A model generated the notes under the pieces. The model saw nothing but the letters and a program-made list of their open reading frames with translations. It had not been told where the DNA came from and did no database searches. The position numbers and the translations under genes were made by a program. From Lutibacter sp. (lineage in GTDB: Bacteria; Bacteroidota; Bacteroidia; Flavobacteriales; Flavobacteriaceae), in the NCBI RefSeq assembly GCF_021647475.1, contig NZ_JAKIUR010000056.1, forward strand, positions 1 through 16,947: a stretch of 16,947 nt of DNA, read 5' to 3'. Positions 1 to 7,060 of the stretch are shown piece by piece (the stretch's first letter is position 1; each line of letters begins with the position of its first letter).

Positions 1-69
1 CTTTATAGCATCTCTACGAATGATGTTTCTCTCTTGGTCTTTTACGCTTCTTAAATCTATTTTTTCCAT
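1..69 (-). CDS. N-terminal fragment of a probable IS630-like transposase
   Basis: An open frame begins with ATG at 69 on the minus strand and runs off the left edge after 23 codons. The visible residues are MEKIDLRSV, then KDQERNIIRRDAIK. The pattern I-D-x-R followed by a basic 'IRRxAIK' helix resembles the start of the helix-turn-helix domain of IS630-family transposases as I remember them; too little is visible to prove this. It starts about 30 nt after the early stop of the DUF3857-type gene on the same strand, which fits an inserted element that carries its transposase in that direction. Alternatively it is an ordinary downstream gene of unknown function. Confidence 0.5.
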   Translation of the reverse strand, partial: MEKIDLRSVKDQERNIIRRDAIK

Positions 70-108
70 AGCATAAAGATACGAAAAATATTTTAAATAT
101 TAAAGAAC
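1..108 (-). mobile_element. Possible right-hand boundary of an insertion sequence
   Basis: The DUF3857-type coding sequence loses its family C-terminus around 100-115, and a transposase-like start codon follows at 69. IS630-family elements insert at TA dinucleotides; a TA lies at 109-110, so the element could begin at 108 and continue beyond position 1. The boundary, the terminal inverted repeat and the other end are not visible. This is an inference from a gene junction, not from a recognised repeat. Confidence 0.35.
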
Positions 109-1581
109 TATTGATTCTTTGTTAATATTAATATTAGAAAAATACTTTTTAAATAAAATTTCCAACTCTTTTGGGCTATCTCCATCATATCGATTTAAAT
201 GATTAAGATATTGGCTTCCTGTTGAATAAATAGTTAATTCCGCATTTAATTTTCCATTTTCATCAAACGTTAAATTACCTTTTGTGAGTTGTAAATTATC
301 TTTGGCTTTGTATATTTTAGTATGCTTAATTTCTCCTCCTTGTGGAGTAATTACTAATGCATCTCTATCATCCGTAAAACTTGCAATTTCACCAAAAGGA
401 GATTTTTGACTAGTACACTCTAACCAAATATTTTTATTATTAATAGGTAAATTTAAAATCATATGATTTCCTTGGGGAGAAGCTACCTTTTTATCAATAC
501 TTCTATTTTCATCTTTATCGCCATAAATTAATGTTGGATAAGCTTTAACGCCTACTGCATTAAGTAAAGCACATGTATAATTAGTTAATGCTTTACAATC
601 TCCATATCCTAAATAATCTACCTCACTCGCTAGCATTGGTTTATATCCTCCAATACCTATTTGAACACTTACATACCTGACTCTATTTTGAACATAATTA
701 TAAATTATTTTAGCTTTTTTTATAGGATCTGTTACGCCCAAGGTTAGCGTTTTCATTTTTTGCTTGGTGTTTTCTGATAAACCTTGAGTGTTTTGAATTA
801 AATTATTATAATACCATTTTCCAAACTCCTTCCAATTTGTTGCAACACCATCAACACCTTCTAAACTAAATTTATTAACTCCTAGTTTTATATTAGGAAT
901 CATTTCTAAAAAAGATGGAGAATTGGGTTCATATTTAATTGCTGGAAGATTTTTGACTTGGTAAGCTATTTTTCCAGGTTCATTTGTTATTTTAATAGGA
1001 TAACCTTCAAAATTATTTTCTGCTTTTTGAATAGTAACATCCAAAGGATATTCAAAAGTATATTTACTATCCATTACGCTTTGATTGTACTTACCAATAG
1101 CATACCAGCCTTGTATTTGAGCTGTGTTAGAGGTTTTTATTTCAGAAATATATTGAATGGTATAAGGATATGAAATTGGAATATATTTATAATGCAAATA
1201 CCGATCATCACTAAATAATGAATATCCATTAGAAACACTTCCATCTATAAAATCACTCTTTTTTATCTTTTTAATTTCTTTCCCAAAAGCATCAAAAATA
1301 TAAGCAACCACATTTTTAACAGTTCGTCTTTTATCATAATATAAAGTAATTTGAGCAGCTCTATCTCCTAATTTATTTAAAACTGTAATTATCTGTTGCG
1401 ATTTTATGGTTAAACTGTTTTGAGAATTCATGGAAATCAAAACCTCATTTTTTCGAACCACAGAATTAGCATCTTTTTTAAGACTTTCCGGAATATTTAA
1501 TACATTAAAAAGGTTGTTTTGAGCGTAACTTGAAAAAATAATAAATAATAAAAGAATAATGGGATATTTTTTTATTTTCAT
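100..1581 (-). CDS. Secreted DUF3857/transglutaminase-like protein, probably truncated at the C-terminus
   Basis: 493 residues. A signal peptide (about 1-20, hydrophobic core followed by SSYAQ) points to export. Residues about 45-220 match the DUF3857 beta-rich domain, and about 280-390 are a transglutaminase-like fold with Cys329 in 'GYGDCK', His373 in 'GNH' and an acidic residue in 'WLECT' (388) as a likely catalytic triad. The function in Bacteroidota is unknown; a cell-envelope peptidase or cross-linking role is a guess from the fold. Family members I know are about 630-660 residues, with another beta domain of about 150 residues after this point. Here the frame ends abruptly after 'NKESIVL' and a transposase-like frame follows, so the gene is probably disrupted. 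It lies 51 bp after dtd and is likely co-transcribed with it. Confidence 0.8.
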   Translation of the reverse strand: MKIKKYPIILLLFIIFSSYAQNNLFNVLNIPESLKKDANSVVRKNEVLISMNSQNSLTIKSQQIITVLNKLGDRAAQITLYYDKRRTVKNVVAYIFDAFGKEIKKIKKSDFIDGSVSNGYSLFSDDRYLHYKYIPISYPYTIQYISEIKTSNTAQIQGWYAIGKYNQSVMDSKYTFEYPLDVTIQKAENNFEGYPIKITNEPGKIAYQVKNLPAIKYEPNSPSFLEMIPNIKLGVNKFSLEGVDGVATNWKEFGKWYYNNLIQNTQGLSENTKQKMKTLTLGVTDPIKKAKIIYNYVQNRVRYVSVQIGIGGYKPMLASEVDYLGYGDCKALTNYTCALLNAVGVKAYPTLIYGDKDENRSIDKKVASPQGNHMILNLPINNKNIWLECTSQKSPFGEIASFTDDRDALVITPQGGEIKHTKIYKAKDNLQLTKGNLTFDENGKLNAELTIYSTGSQYLNHLNRYDGDSPKELEILFKKYFSNININKESIVL

Positions 1582-1632
1582 AGAAATTTTATTTTGAAGT
1601 AAATTTAACTAAAATTCTATTAAAACAAATGA

Positions 1633-2085
1633 TTATATTCTAATTTTAGAATCAATTAAAATGGTAACTGGACCGTCATTTATAAGTGCCACTTGCATAG
1701 CTGCTCCAAATTTTCCTGTACCTACTTTTTTACCTAATTCTTTTTCAAAATATTGAATGAATTCTTCGTATAAAGGAATTGCTATTTCAGGTTTTGCAGC
1801 TTTTATATATGAAGGTCTGTTTCCCTTTTTTGTACTTGCGTGTAGCGTAAACTGACTTACCACAATAGCAGCTCCATTTTCTGATAATAACGATTTGTTC
1901 ATCACACCTTTTTCATCATTAAAAATACGCAGATTAATAATTTTTTTTACAATCCATTGTATATCTTCCTTATTATCAGCATCTTCTATTCCTAAAAAAA
2001 TTAGAAGTCCTTTGTTTATGGTGCTGATTATTTCATTTTCAACTGAAACCGATGCTTTTAAAACTCTTTGAATTACAACTTTCAT
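1633..2085 (-). CDS. dtd: D-aminoacyl-tRNA deacylase
   Basis: 150 residues, the normal length of bacterial DTD. It hydrolyses D-amino acids (and glycine wrongly attached to tRNA-Ala) from tRNA in the cytoplasm, which protects translation. Diagnostic motifs are the N-terminal 'MKVVIQRV', 'SQFTLHAST' (the family's SQFTL active-site segment, about residues 77-85) and the Gly-cisPro motif 'NDGPVT' near residue 137, which recognises the D-configuration. Both motifs are intact. It sits between rsgA (119 bp upstream) and the DUF3857-type gene (51 bp downstream) on the same strand, so a housekeeping transcription unit is likely. The start is an ATG with no clear Shine-Dalgarno, as usual in this phylum. 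Confidence 0.95.
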   Translation of the reverse strand: MKVVIQRVLKASVSVENEIISTINKGLLIFLGIEDADNKEDIQWIVKKIINLRIFNDEKGVMNKSLLSENGAAIVVSQFTLHASTKKGNRPSYIKAAKPEIAIPLYEEFIQYFEKELGKKVGTGKFGAAMQVALINDGPVTILIDSKIRI

Positions 2086-2100
2086 AAACTTTTCTTTTAA

Positions 2101-2133
2101 AAGATAACCACGTCGTTACACTCCTCGTTATGA
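2101..2133 (-). repeat. Degenerate half-copy of the 'CATTGCGAGG' palindromic repeat
   Basis: Read on the minus strand, this stretch between rsgA and dtd runs TCATAACGAGGAGTGTAACG then ACGTGGTTATC. It aligns with the left half of the imperfect palindromes found at 8097-8179 and 8201-8755 (consensus like CGTCATTGCGAGG...CGTGGCAATCT). The right half is missing, so it looks like a decayed copy. Confidence 0.5.
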
Positions 2134-2204
2134 TATTTTATTTTGGTGTTTTTATCTTTATTTGCATATTTATTCAGCTTCAAGGTCTTTTTCCTTTGCT
2201 CTTT

Positions 2205-3143
2205 TTACCCATAAATATCTACTCTGTAATTTTCTACATCTCCTTCCATTAATTGTAAATAACTTCGATATCTTGATTCAGCAATTTGTCCAAGTTCAAC
2301 AGCTTTTTTAACCTCACAATTTGGCTCATTAATATGTAAACAATTGTTGAATTTGCATTTAGAACTTATCTTAAACATTTCAGGGAAAAAATGAGAAATT
2401 TCCTGAATATCAAAATCTACTACACCAAAACCTTTTATACCAGGTGTATCAATAATAAAACCGCCAATAGTTAATGGAAACATTTCTGCAAAAGTAGTGG
2501 TGTGTATGCCTTGTTTATGTTGCCTTGAAATTTCTCCAACTTTTAAATTTAAAGTTGGTTCTATGGCGTTAATTAAGGTAGATTTTCCTACCCCTGAATG
2601 ACCAGAAAACATCGTTGTTTTTCCTTTCATTATTTTTTTTATAGCTTCAATATTTGTTTTTTGAGTTGCTGAAATTCTTAAACAAGTATATCCGATATCC
2701 GTATAAATAGCTATTAAATCTGTTGCTTTTTGCAATTCATTTTCAGTATAGCTATCTATCTTATTAAATAATAAAACGGTTGTGATATTGTAAGCTTCTG
2801 CTGTTGCCAAAAAACGATCAATAAACCCAGTAAATGTAGGTGGATTGTTAATAGTAATCACTAAAAAAGCTACATCAATATTAGAAGCAATAATGTGAGT
2901 TTGTTTAGAAAGGTTTACCGATTTTCGAATAATATAATTTTTTCTTTCAACAATACTTTTAATAATTCCTGTATTTTTATCGTTTTCAAAATCAAAAACA
3001 ACATGATCGCCAACTGACACTGGGTTAGTGCTTTTTATTCCTTTTAGTCTAAATTTACCTTTTAACCTACAATTTATTATTGCTCCATCCTCAGCATAAA
3101 CAGTATACCAGCTTCCTGTTGATTTTGTAACAATTCCTTTCAC
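2205..3143 (-). CDS. rsgA: Ribosome small-subunit-dependent GTPase RsgA (GTG start)
   Basis: 312 residues. RsgA is a circularly permuted GTPase that docks on the 30S subunit, checks late maturation near h44 and releases RbfA. Domain order is an N-terminal OB fold (about 1-70), then the G domain with the permuted motifs G4 'NKID' (127-130), G1 'GHSGVGKST' (181-189) and G3 'DTPG' (232-235), then a C-terminal zinc knuckle with Cys263, Cys268, His270 and Cys276. All key residues are present. The start codon is GTG at 3143, since the protein begins at the usual place of the family ('KSTGSWYTV') and the nearest upstream ATG is out of frame. It leads the rsgA-dtd block and is divergent from the gene at 3254; a -7-like box at 3193-3200 may drive it. 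Confidence 0.96.
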   Translation of the reverse strand: MKGIVTKSTGSWYTVYAEDGAIINCRLKGKFRLKGIKSTNPVSVGDHVVFDFENDKNTGIIKSIVERKNYIIRKSVNLSKQTHIIASNIDVAFLVITINNPPTFTGFIDRFLATAEAYNITTVLLFNKIDSYTENELQKATDLIAIYTDIGYTCLRISATQKTNIEAIKKIMKGKTTMFSGHSGVGKSTLINAIEPTLNLKVGEISRQHKQGIHTTTFAEMFPLTIGGFIIDTPGIKGFGVVDFDIQEISHFFPEMFKISSKCKFNNCLHINEPNCEVKKAVELGQIAESRYRSYLQLMEGDVENYRVDIYG

Positions 3144-3192
3144 TATAAACTCATTTTAGGTTAATTCTATTTAAATAAATGTTAAATATCTG

Positions 3193-3200
3193 CAAATATA
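3193..3200 (-). promoter_or_regulatory. Candidate -7 box for rsgA (TATATTTG)
   Basis: Read on the minus strand this is TATATTTG, an exact match to the Bacteroidota -7 consensus TAnnTTTG, about 50 nt upstream of the rsgA GTG. No good TTTG/TTG -33 element stands 19-21 nt upstream; the nearest TTG is 26 nt away. It is therefore a -7-only call. Confidence 0.4.
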
Positions 3201-3214
3201 ATTTAATTATAAAC

Positions 3215-3222
3215 TATATTTG
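3215..3222 (+). promoter_or_regulatory. Candidate -7 box for the gene at 3254 (TATATTTG)
   Basis: Exact TAnnTTTG on the plus strand, 31 nt before the ATG at 3254, giving a predicted 5' UTR of about 25 nt. The -33 region is weak (TCTG, 22-nt spacer). It forms a perfect 8-bp inverted repeat with the minus-strand box at 3193-3200, separated by 14 bp. Confidence 0.45.
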
Positions 3223-3253
3223 AGTTCAATTACTAATCTATAATAATAATTTT

Positions 3254-3709
3254 ATGAAACGAATTTTAATAATAACAGCATTAGTTTTATTTTCAGTAAG
3301 CAACTTACAAGCACAAAGTTATGAGTACAAAGTAATTACCAGTATAGAATCTATTGTTCCTAACGGTTTAGGACGCTCTAGAATTATATCTGTAAATGAT
3401 TTAAGAGATTATCAAAATTATACTTCAACTCAAACTGAAGAAAACAAAGGTCGAAATAAATCGAAAAGAGGTAATATGAGAGTCAAAGGTTTTGATGAAA
3501 CTAAACTACTAAATTTCTATAATTTAGGAGGAATTCGTTTCCAAAATATTGCAACTAATGATGCTTTAATTACTTCTAAAATTAACACTATGGTAAGCGA
3601 AGGCTGGGATTTAGCTTTTGTAACAAGTGCTGTTGAAAGTGATGCTGGAAAAGGTGATGGTCATGGTATTTTTATTACTCGCTATATTTTTAAACGATTA
3701 AAAGGTTAA
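3254..3709 (+). CDS. Small secreted protein of unknown function (DUF4177-like)
   Basis: 151 residues. Residues 1-20 form a signal peptide (KR, hydrophobic stretch, then 'NLQAQS' with probable cleavage after AQA or LQA), so the mature protein of about 130 residues is exported, likely to the periplasm. The mature part starts 'YEYKVITSI' and later has 'INTMVSEGWDLAFVTSAVE' and 'FITRYIFKR'. This layout of a first beta strand, then a helix ending in 'EGW(D/E)L', then strands resembles the small DUF4177 fold, but I would not assign it firmly. A basic, polar insert (about 60-80, 'ENKGRNKSKRGNMRVKG') is probably a loop. No catalytic motif is visible. It is a single gene, divergent from rsgA and convergent with the aromatic amino acid operon. 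Confidence 0.8.
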   Translation: MKRILIITALVLFSVSNLQAQSYEYKVITSIESIVPNGLGRSRIISVNDLRDYQNYTSTQTEENKGRNKSKRGNMRVKGFDETKLLNFYNLGGIRFQNIATNDALITSKINTMVSEGWDLAFVTSAVESDAGKGDGHGIFITRYIFKRLKG

Positions 3710-3727
3710 AATTTTCATTAAAAACTA

Positions 3728-3811
3728 TCATTGCAAAGAGTAAAACGAAGTGGTAATCTCATCTAAAGAAACAGATTGCCACTGTTTTTTTTCAAAAACT
3801 TCGCAATGACA
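3728..3811. repeat. Imperfect palindromic repeat (CATTGCGAGG family)
   Basis: The outer arms TCATTGCAAAG and CTTCGCAATGA and the inner arms GTGGTAATCT and AGATTGCCAC pair to form a hairpin of about 84 nt. The same layout recurs at 8097-8179 and in the tandem array 8201-8755. It sits between two convergent genes (3709 and 3955), where a transcript from either side could fold and slow or stop polymerase, but it lacks a clean U-tract. Confidence 0.7.
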
Positions 3812-3870
3812 ATGAATAATTTTTTCAACAAAATCAGTATGACATTTGTTATTAAATTTCCCTGTCAAGT

Positions 3871-3892
3871 ATTGTCCCCTTGAGGGGACAAT
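3871..3892. repeat. Perfect 10-bp hairpin ATTGTCCCCT/AGGGGACAAT
   Basis: ATTGTCCCCT (3871-3880) and AGGGGACAAT (3883-3892) are perfect inverted repeats with only TG between them, so the RNA would form a stable stem with a 4-nt loop on either strand. It is by far the GC-richest short stem in an A+T-rich gap. It lies 63 bp beyond the stop of the DAHP synthase gene in the convergent interval. Neither side has a run of U, so it is more a processing or repeat element than a classic terminator. Confidence 0.6.
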
Positions 3893-3954
3893 TGTAGTAG
3901 TAATAAAATATTTAGTGAAGTTAGCTGTAAAAGTTATGACAATAATTTTAGTTA

Positions 3955-5031
3955 CTATTTTATTTGATGTTGAATTTTAATTGATTCCACGTGAATTGCT
4001 TTGAAAATTTGGTCCACAAATTCTTTATCTAATCCATTTTTAGCACCTTTTGCAATCATATTTTTTAAGATATCTGCCCAACGTGTACTTTGTAAAATAG
4101 AAACATTTTCTTTGTGTTTTAATGTTCCTATTTCTGCAGAAATCCCCATCCTATCTTTTAATAAATCAATTAGATTGGTATCAATTAAATCTAATTCTCT
4201 CCTAAATAAATTCAATTTTTTTTGGAATTCTTCTTTGCTACTATGTTGTTGTCTTATTTTTAAATCTTCAGTAATTTCCCCTAATCTGGCAGGTGTAATT
4301 TGCTGTTTGGCATCACTCCAAGCATTATCTGGATCAATATGAGTTTCAATCATAAATCCATCATAATTTAAATCTAACGCTGTTTGAGAAACATCAAAAA
4401 TAGTATCTCTTCTTCCACAAATATGAGAAGGGTCTAAAATTAAAGGCAAATTTGGAAATTCTTTTTTAAGTTCAATAGCTATTTGCCACTTTGGTTTGTT
4501 TCTATATTCTGTTGATTTATACGTTGAAAACCCCCTATGAATTACTCCTAATTGCTGAATTCCATTAGCGTAAAACCGCTCCACCGCACCTAACCAAAGT
4601 GGTAAATCAGGATTTACAGGATTTTTCACTAATACAGGAATATCTACTCCTTTTAATGCATCGGCAATTTCTTGAACTACAAATGGATTTACAGTAGTCC
4701 TGGCTCCAATCCATAAAATATCAATATTATGTTTTAATGCTAATTCAACATGATGTGCATTACCAACTTCAGTTGTCGTTAACAAACCTGTTTCTTCTTT
4801 TACTTTTTGTAACCATGGCAACCCAATTTCACCAACGCCTTCAAATCCTCCTGGACGTGTACGAGGTTTCCAAATACCTGCTCTAAATACATTGGTATCT
4901 GTATTTTTTAATTGATGAGCCGTTTTTAAAACTTGCTCTTCCGTTTCTGCACTACAAGGTCCTGCAATTACAATGGGATGTTTTAAATTCATTGTATCTA
5001 ACCATTGTCTGTTTTCTTTTTTTATTTCCAT
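3955..5031 (-). CDS. Bifunctional DAHP synthase (type I-beta)/chorismate mutase (AroQ)
   Basis: 358 residues. It joins the first step of the shikimate pathway (PEP + erythrose 4-phosphate to DAHP) to the branch-point step chorismate to prephenate. The DAHP synthase domain is about 1-255: 'GPCSAE' (24-29, with metal ligand Cys26), 'KPRTRP' (55-60), 'HRGFS' (165-169), 'DPSHICGRR' (200-208, His203), Glu229 and Asp240 in 'AWSD'. The C-terminal chorismate mutase is about 268-358, all-helical AroQ type, with 'FRRELDLID', Arg294, Lys305 and Arg317. The fusion, with the mutase domain at the C-terminus, is standard for Bacteroidota; the mutase domain often mediates prephenate inhibition. It is the last gene of the operon, 20 bp after tyrA. 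No separate regulatory domain is seen. Confidence 0.95.
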   Translation of the reverse strand: MEIKKENRQWLDTMNLKHPIVIAGPCSAETEEQVLKTAHQLKNTDTNVFRAGIWKPRTRPGGFEGVGEIGLPWLQKVKEETGLLTTTEVGNAHHVELALKHNIDILWIGARTTVNPFVVQEIADALKGVDIPVLVKNPVNPDLPLWLGAVERFYANGIQQLGVIHRGFSTYKSTEYRNKPKWQIAIELKKEFPNLPLILDPSHICGRRDTIFDVSQTALDLNYDGFMIETHIDPDNAWSDAKQQITPARLGEITEDLKIRQQHSSKEEFQKKLNLFRRELDLIDTNLIDLLKDRMGISAEIGTLKHKENVSILQSTRWADILKNMIAKGAKNGLDKEFVDQIFKAIHVESIKIQHQIK

Positions 5032-5051
5032 TTTCAGCTTGTTTTCTTTAG

Positions 5052-5900
5052 TTATTTAATCCCATTTAAAATGGTTTTTATATAATTTGTATTATTCATA
5101 GTTTCATCTAATCCGTTTTTATCTTCATGTTCAAGTAATGCCTTAAATTCAGTTAAATTTTTAATATATTCTTCTAAAGCTCTTAAAACATTGGTCTTGT
5201 TTTGCATGAAAATTGGGGTCCAAGTACTCGAAGCACTTTTTGCCAAACGAACAGTAGATGCAAAACCCGTACTTGCCATATCAAAAATATGTTGCTCATT
5301 TTTTTCAATTTCTAAAACCGTTTTACCCAGCATAAATGAACTTACATGAGACAAATGAGAAACATATGCAATATGCCGGTCATGTTCTACAGGATTCATC
5401 ATTTTAATACGCATATTTAAAATTTTAAATAAACCTATCGCCTTATCTAAAATTTTCCAGTCGCTTTTTTCGGCTTCACAGATAATGTTTACTTTTTCAT
5501 CAAATAAATTATATATTGCTGCTTCAGGTCCAGAAAATTCTGTTCCTGCCAAAGGATGAGCTGCTACATAATTTTTCCGATTTGGATGAGTTGCCACTGC
5601 TTCACAAATTTCATTTTTAACTGAACCTACATCAAAAACCAGTGTTTCATCAGAAACAACATCTAATACTTTATTTACAACTTTAGAAATAATATCTACC
5701 GGAACGGCAATAACTATTACCTCTGCATCACTAAGGTTGGCGTAATCTGTTTGCTCATCAATAATCCCCAAACTTAATGCTTTTTTTAAATGAGTTGTAT
5801 TCGCATCTATTCCTAAAACTTTATAATTAGTTCTTTTTTTTAATTCTAAAGCCATGGAGCCTCCAATTAAACCTAATCCTATGACTACTGCCTTTTTCAT
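5052..5900 (-). CDS. tyrA: Prephenate dehydrogenase (tyrosine branch)
   Basis: 282 residues. It oxidatively decarboxylates prephenate to 4-hydroxyphenylpyruvate with NAD(P)+. The N-terminal Rossmann fold shows 'GLGLIGGS' (8-15). The family motifs 'VGSVK' (91-95) and 'HPLAGTE' (115-121) follow, and the all-helical C-terminal dimerisation domain carries 'HDRH' (173-176) and 'SHLSH' (181-185). There is no ACT or chorismate mutase domain, so tyrosine feedback is not expected at a separate domain here; the mutase is supplied by the fused protein encoded just downstream. It starts 5 bp after the aminotransferase stop, indicating co-transcription. Confidence 0.93.
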   Translation of the reverse strand: MKKAVVIGLGLIGGSMALELKKRTNYKVLGIDANTTHLKKALSLGIIDEQTDYANLSDAEVIVIAVPVDIISKVVNKVLDVVSDETLVFDVGSVKNEICEAVATHPNRKNYVAAHPLAGTEFSGPEAAIYNLFDEKVNIICEAEKSDWKILDKAIGLFKILNMRIKMMNPVEHDRHIAYVSHLSHVSSFMLGKTVLEIEKNEQHIFDMASTGFASTVRLAKSASSTWTPIFMQNKTNVLRALEEYIKNLTEFKALLEHEDKNGLDETMNNTNYIKTILNGIK

Positions 5901-5905
5901 ATTTG

Positions 5906-7060
5906 TTAAATTTTAACGGTTGTTAAACGTTGTAATGCTTCTTTTAATTTAGCTTCAGGCACACATAATGATGCTCGGATATACCCTTCTCCATTTGTTC
6001 CAAACACAGTTCCTGGTGTGATAAAAATATGCTTTTCACTTAATAATTTATCTGTAAAACTAATTGACATTTTTTCTTTAGGTAATTTTCCCCAAACAAA
6101 TAATCCGCTAGTATTTTTAGTATAAGTGCATTTCAATTTATCCATAATTTTCCATACTATTTTTCGCCTTTTTTCATAAATTAAATTTAGATTTTCAAAC
6201 CATTCATTTGAAGATTTTAGTGCGGCTATTGCTCCTTTTTGAATTCCCAAAAACATGCCAGAATCCATGTTGCTTTTCACCTGTAAAATTGCTTTTAAGT
6301 ATTTTTCATTTCCTGCAACCAAGCCAACTCTCCACCCTGCCATATTGAAAGATTTGCTAAGTGAGTTTAATTCTAATGCAACTTCTTTTGCTCCATCAAT
6401 TTTCAAAATACTTAAAGGATTATCATTTAAGATAAAACTATATGGATTATCATTAATTACTAAAATTTTATGTTTTTTCGCAAAAGAAATCACTTTTTTA
6501 AAAGTTTCAATTGTTCCTGTTGTTCCTGTTGGCATATGCGGATAATTTATCCACATAATTTTTACATTTGATAAATCTAATTTTTCTAATGCTTCAAAAT
6601 TTGGCAACCAATTATTTTTTTCATCCAAATTGTATAAAATAGGTTTTGCACCTACTAATTTTGTTACTGCGGTATAGGTTGGATAACTTGGATTTGGAAT
6701 TAACACTTTATCTCCTGCATTTAAAAAAGCTAAAGAGATTAACATAACACCTTCTTTAGAACCCATTAAAGGCATAACTTCATTTTCTTTTAAGGGTACA
6801 TTATACATCCGCTTATAAAAATCACACATTGCAAATCGCAATGCAGGAATGCCTTGATAACTTTGATAGCTGTGTGCATTATCTAATTTAGAAGTTGTTT
6901 CTAAAGCCTTTATAACTTGACTTGGAGGTTGCAAATCTGGACTACCAATGGCAATATTAATAATGGGTTTTCCTTGCTTTTCTAGCTCTTTTACTTCTCT
7001 CAATTTAATTGAAAAATAATATTCCTCTACGTTATGTAATCGATCAGCTTTTGGTATCAT
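5906..7060 (-). CDS. Class I/II PLP aminotransferase, probable aromatic aminotransferase
   Basis: 384 residues, fold type I. The place in the operon, between prephenate dehydratase and prephenate dehydrogenase, suggests it transaminates phenylpyruvate and 4-hydroxyphenylpyruvate (or prephenate to arogenate). The PLP lysine is Lys236 in 'SLSKSFNMAGWRVG'; 'NDNPYS' (203-208) carries the Asp that contacts the pyridine nitrogen, and an Arg near the C-terminus ('GYIRASL') should bind the substrate carboxylate. Oddly, the usual 'NPTG' loop reads 'NYPHMPTG' (172-179), with Met176 where most class I enzymes have the PLP-contacting Asn. By sequence it also resembles LL-diaminopimelate aminotransferase relatives, so substrate is inferred from context. 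Its ATG overlaps the pheA stop by 1 nt (TAATG). Confidence 0.88.
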   Translation of the reverse strand: MIPKADRLHNVEEYYFSIKLREVKELEKQGKPIINIAIGSPDLQPPSQVIKALETTSKLDNAHSYQSYQGIPALRFAMCDFYKRMYNVPLKENEVMPLMGSKEGVMLISLAFLNAGDKVLIPNPSYPTYTAVTKLVGAKPILYNLDEKNNWLPNFEALEKLDLSNVKIMWINYPHMPTGTTGTIETFKKVISFAKKHKILVINDNPYSFILNDNPLSILKIDGAKEVALELNSLSKSFNMAGWRVGLVAGNEKYLKAILQVKSNMDSGMFLGIQKGAIAALKSSNEWFENLNLIYEKRRKIVWKIMDKLKCTYTKNTSGLFVWGKLPKEKMSISFTDKLLSEKHIFITPGTVFGTNGEGYIRASLCVPEAKLKEALQRLTTVKI

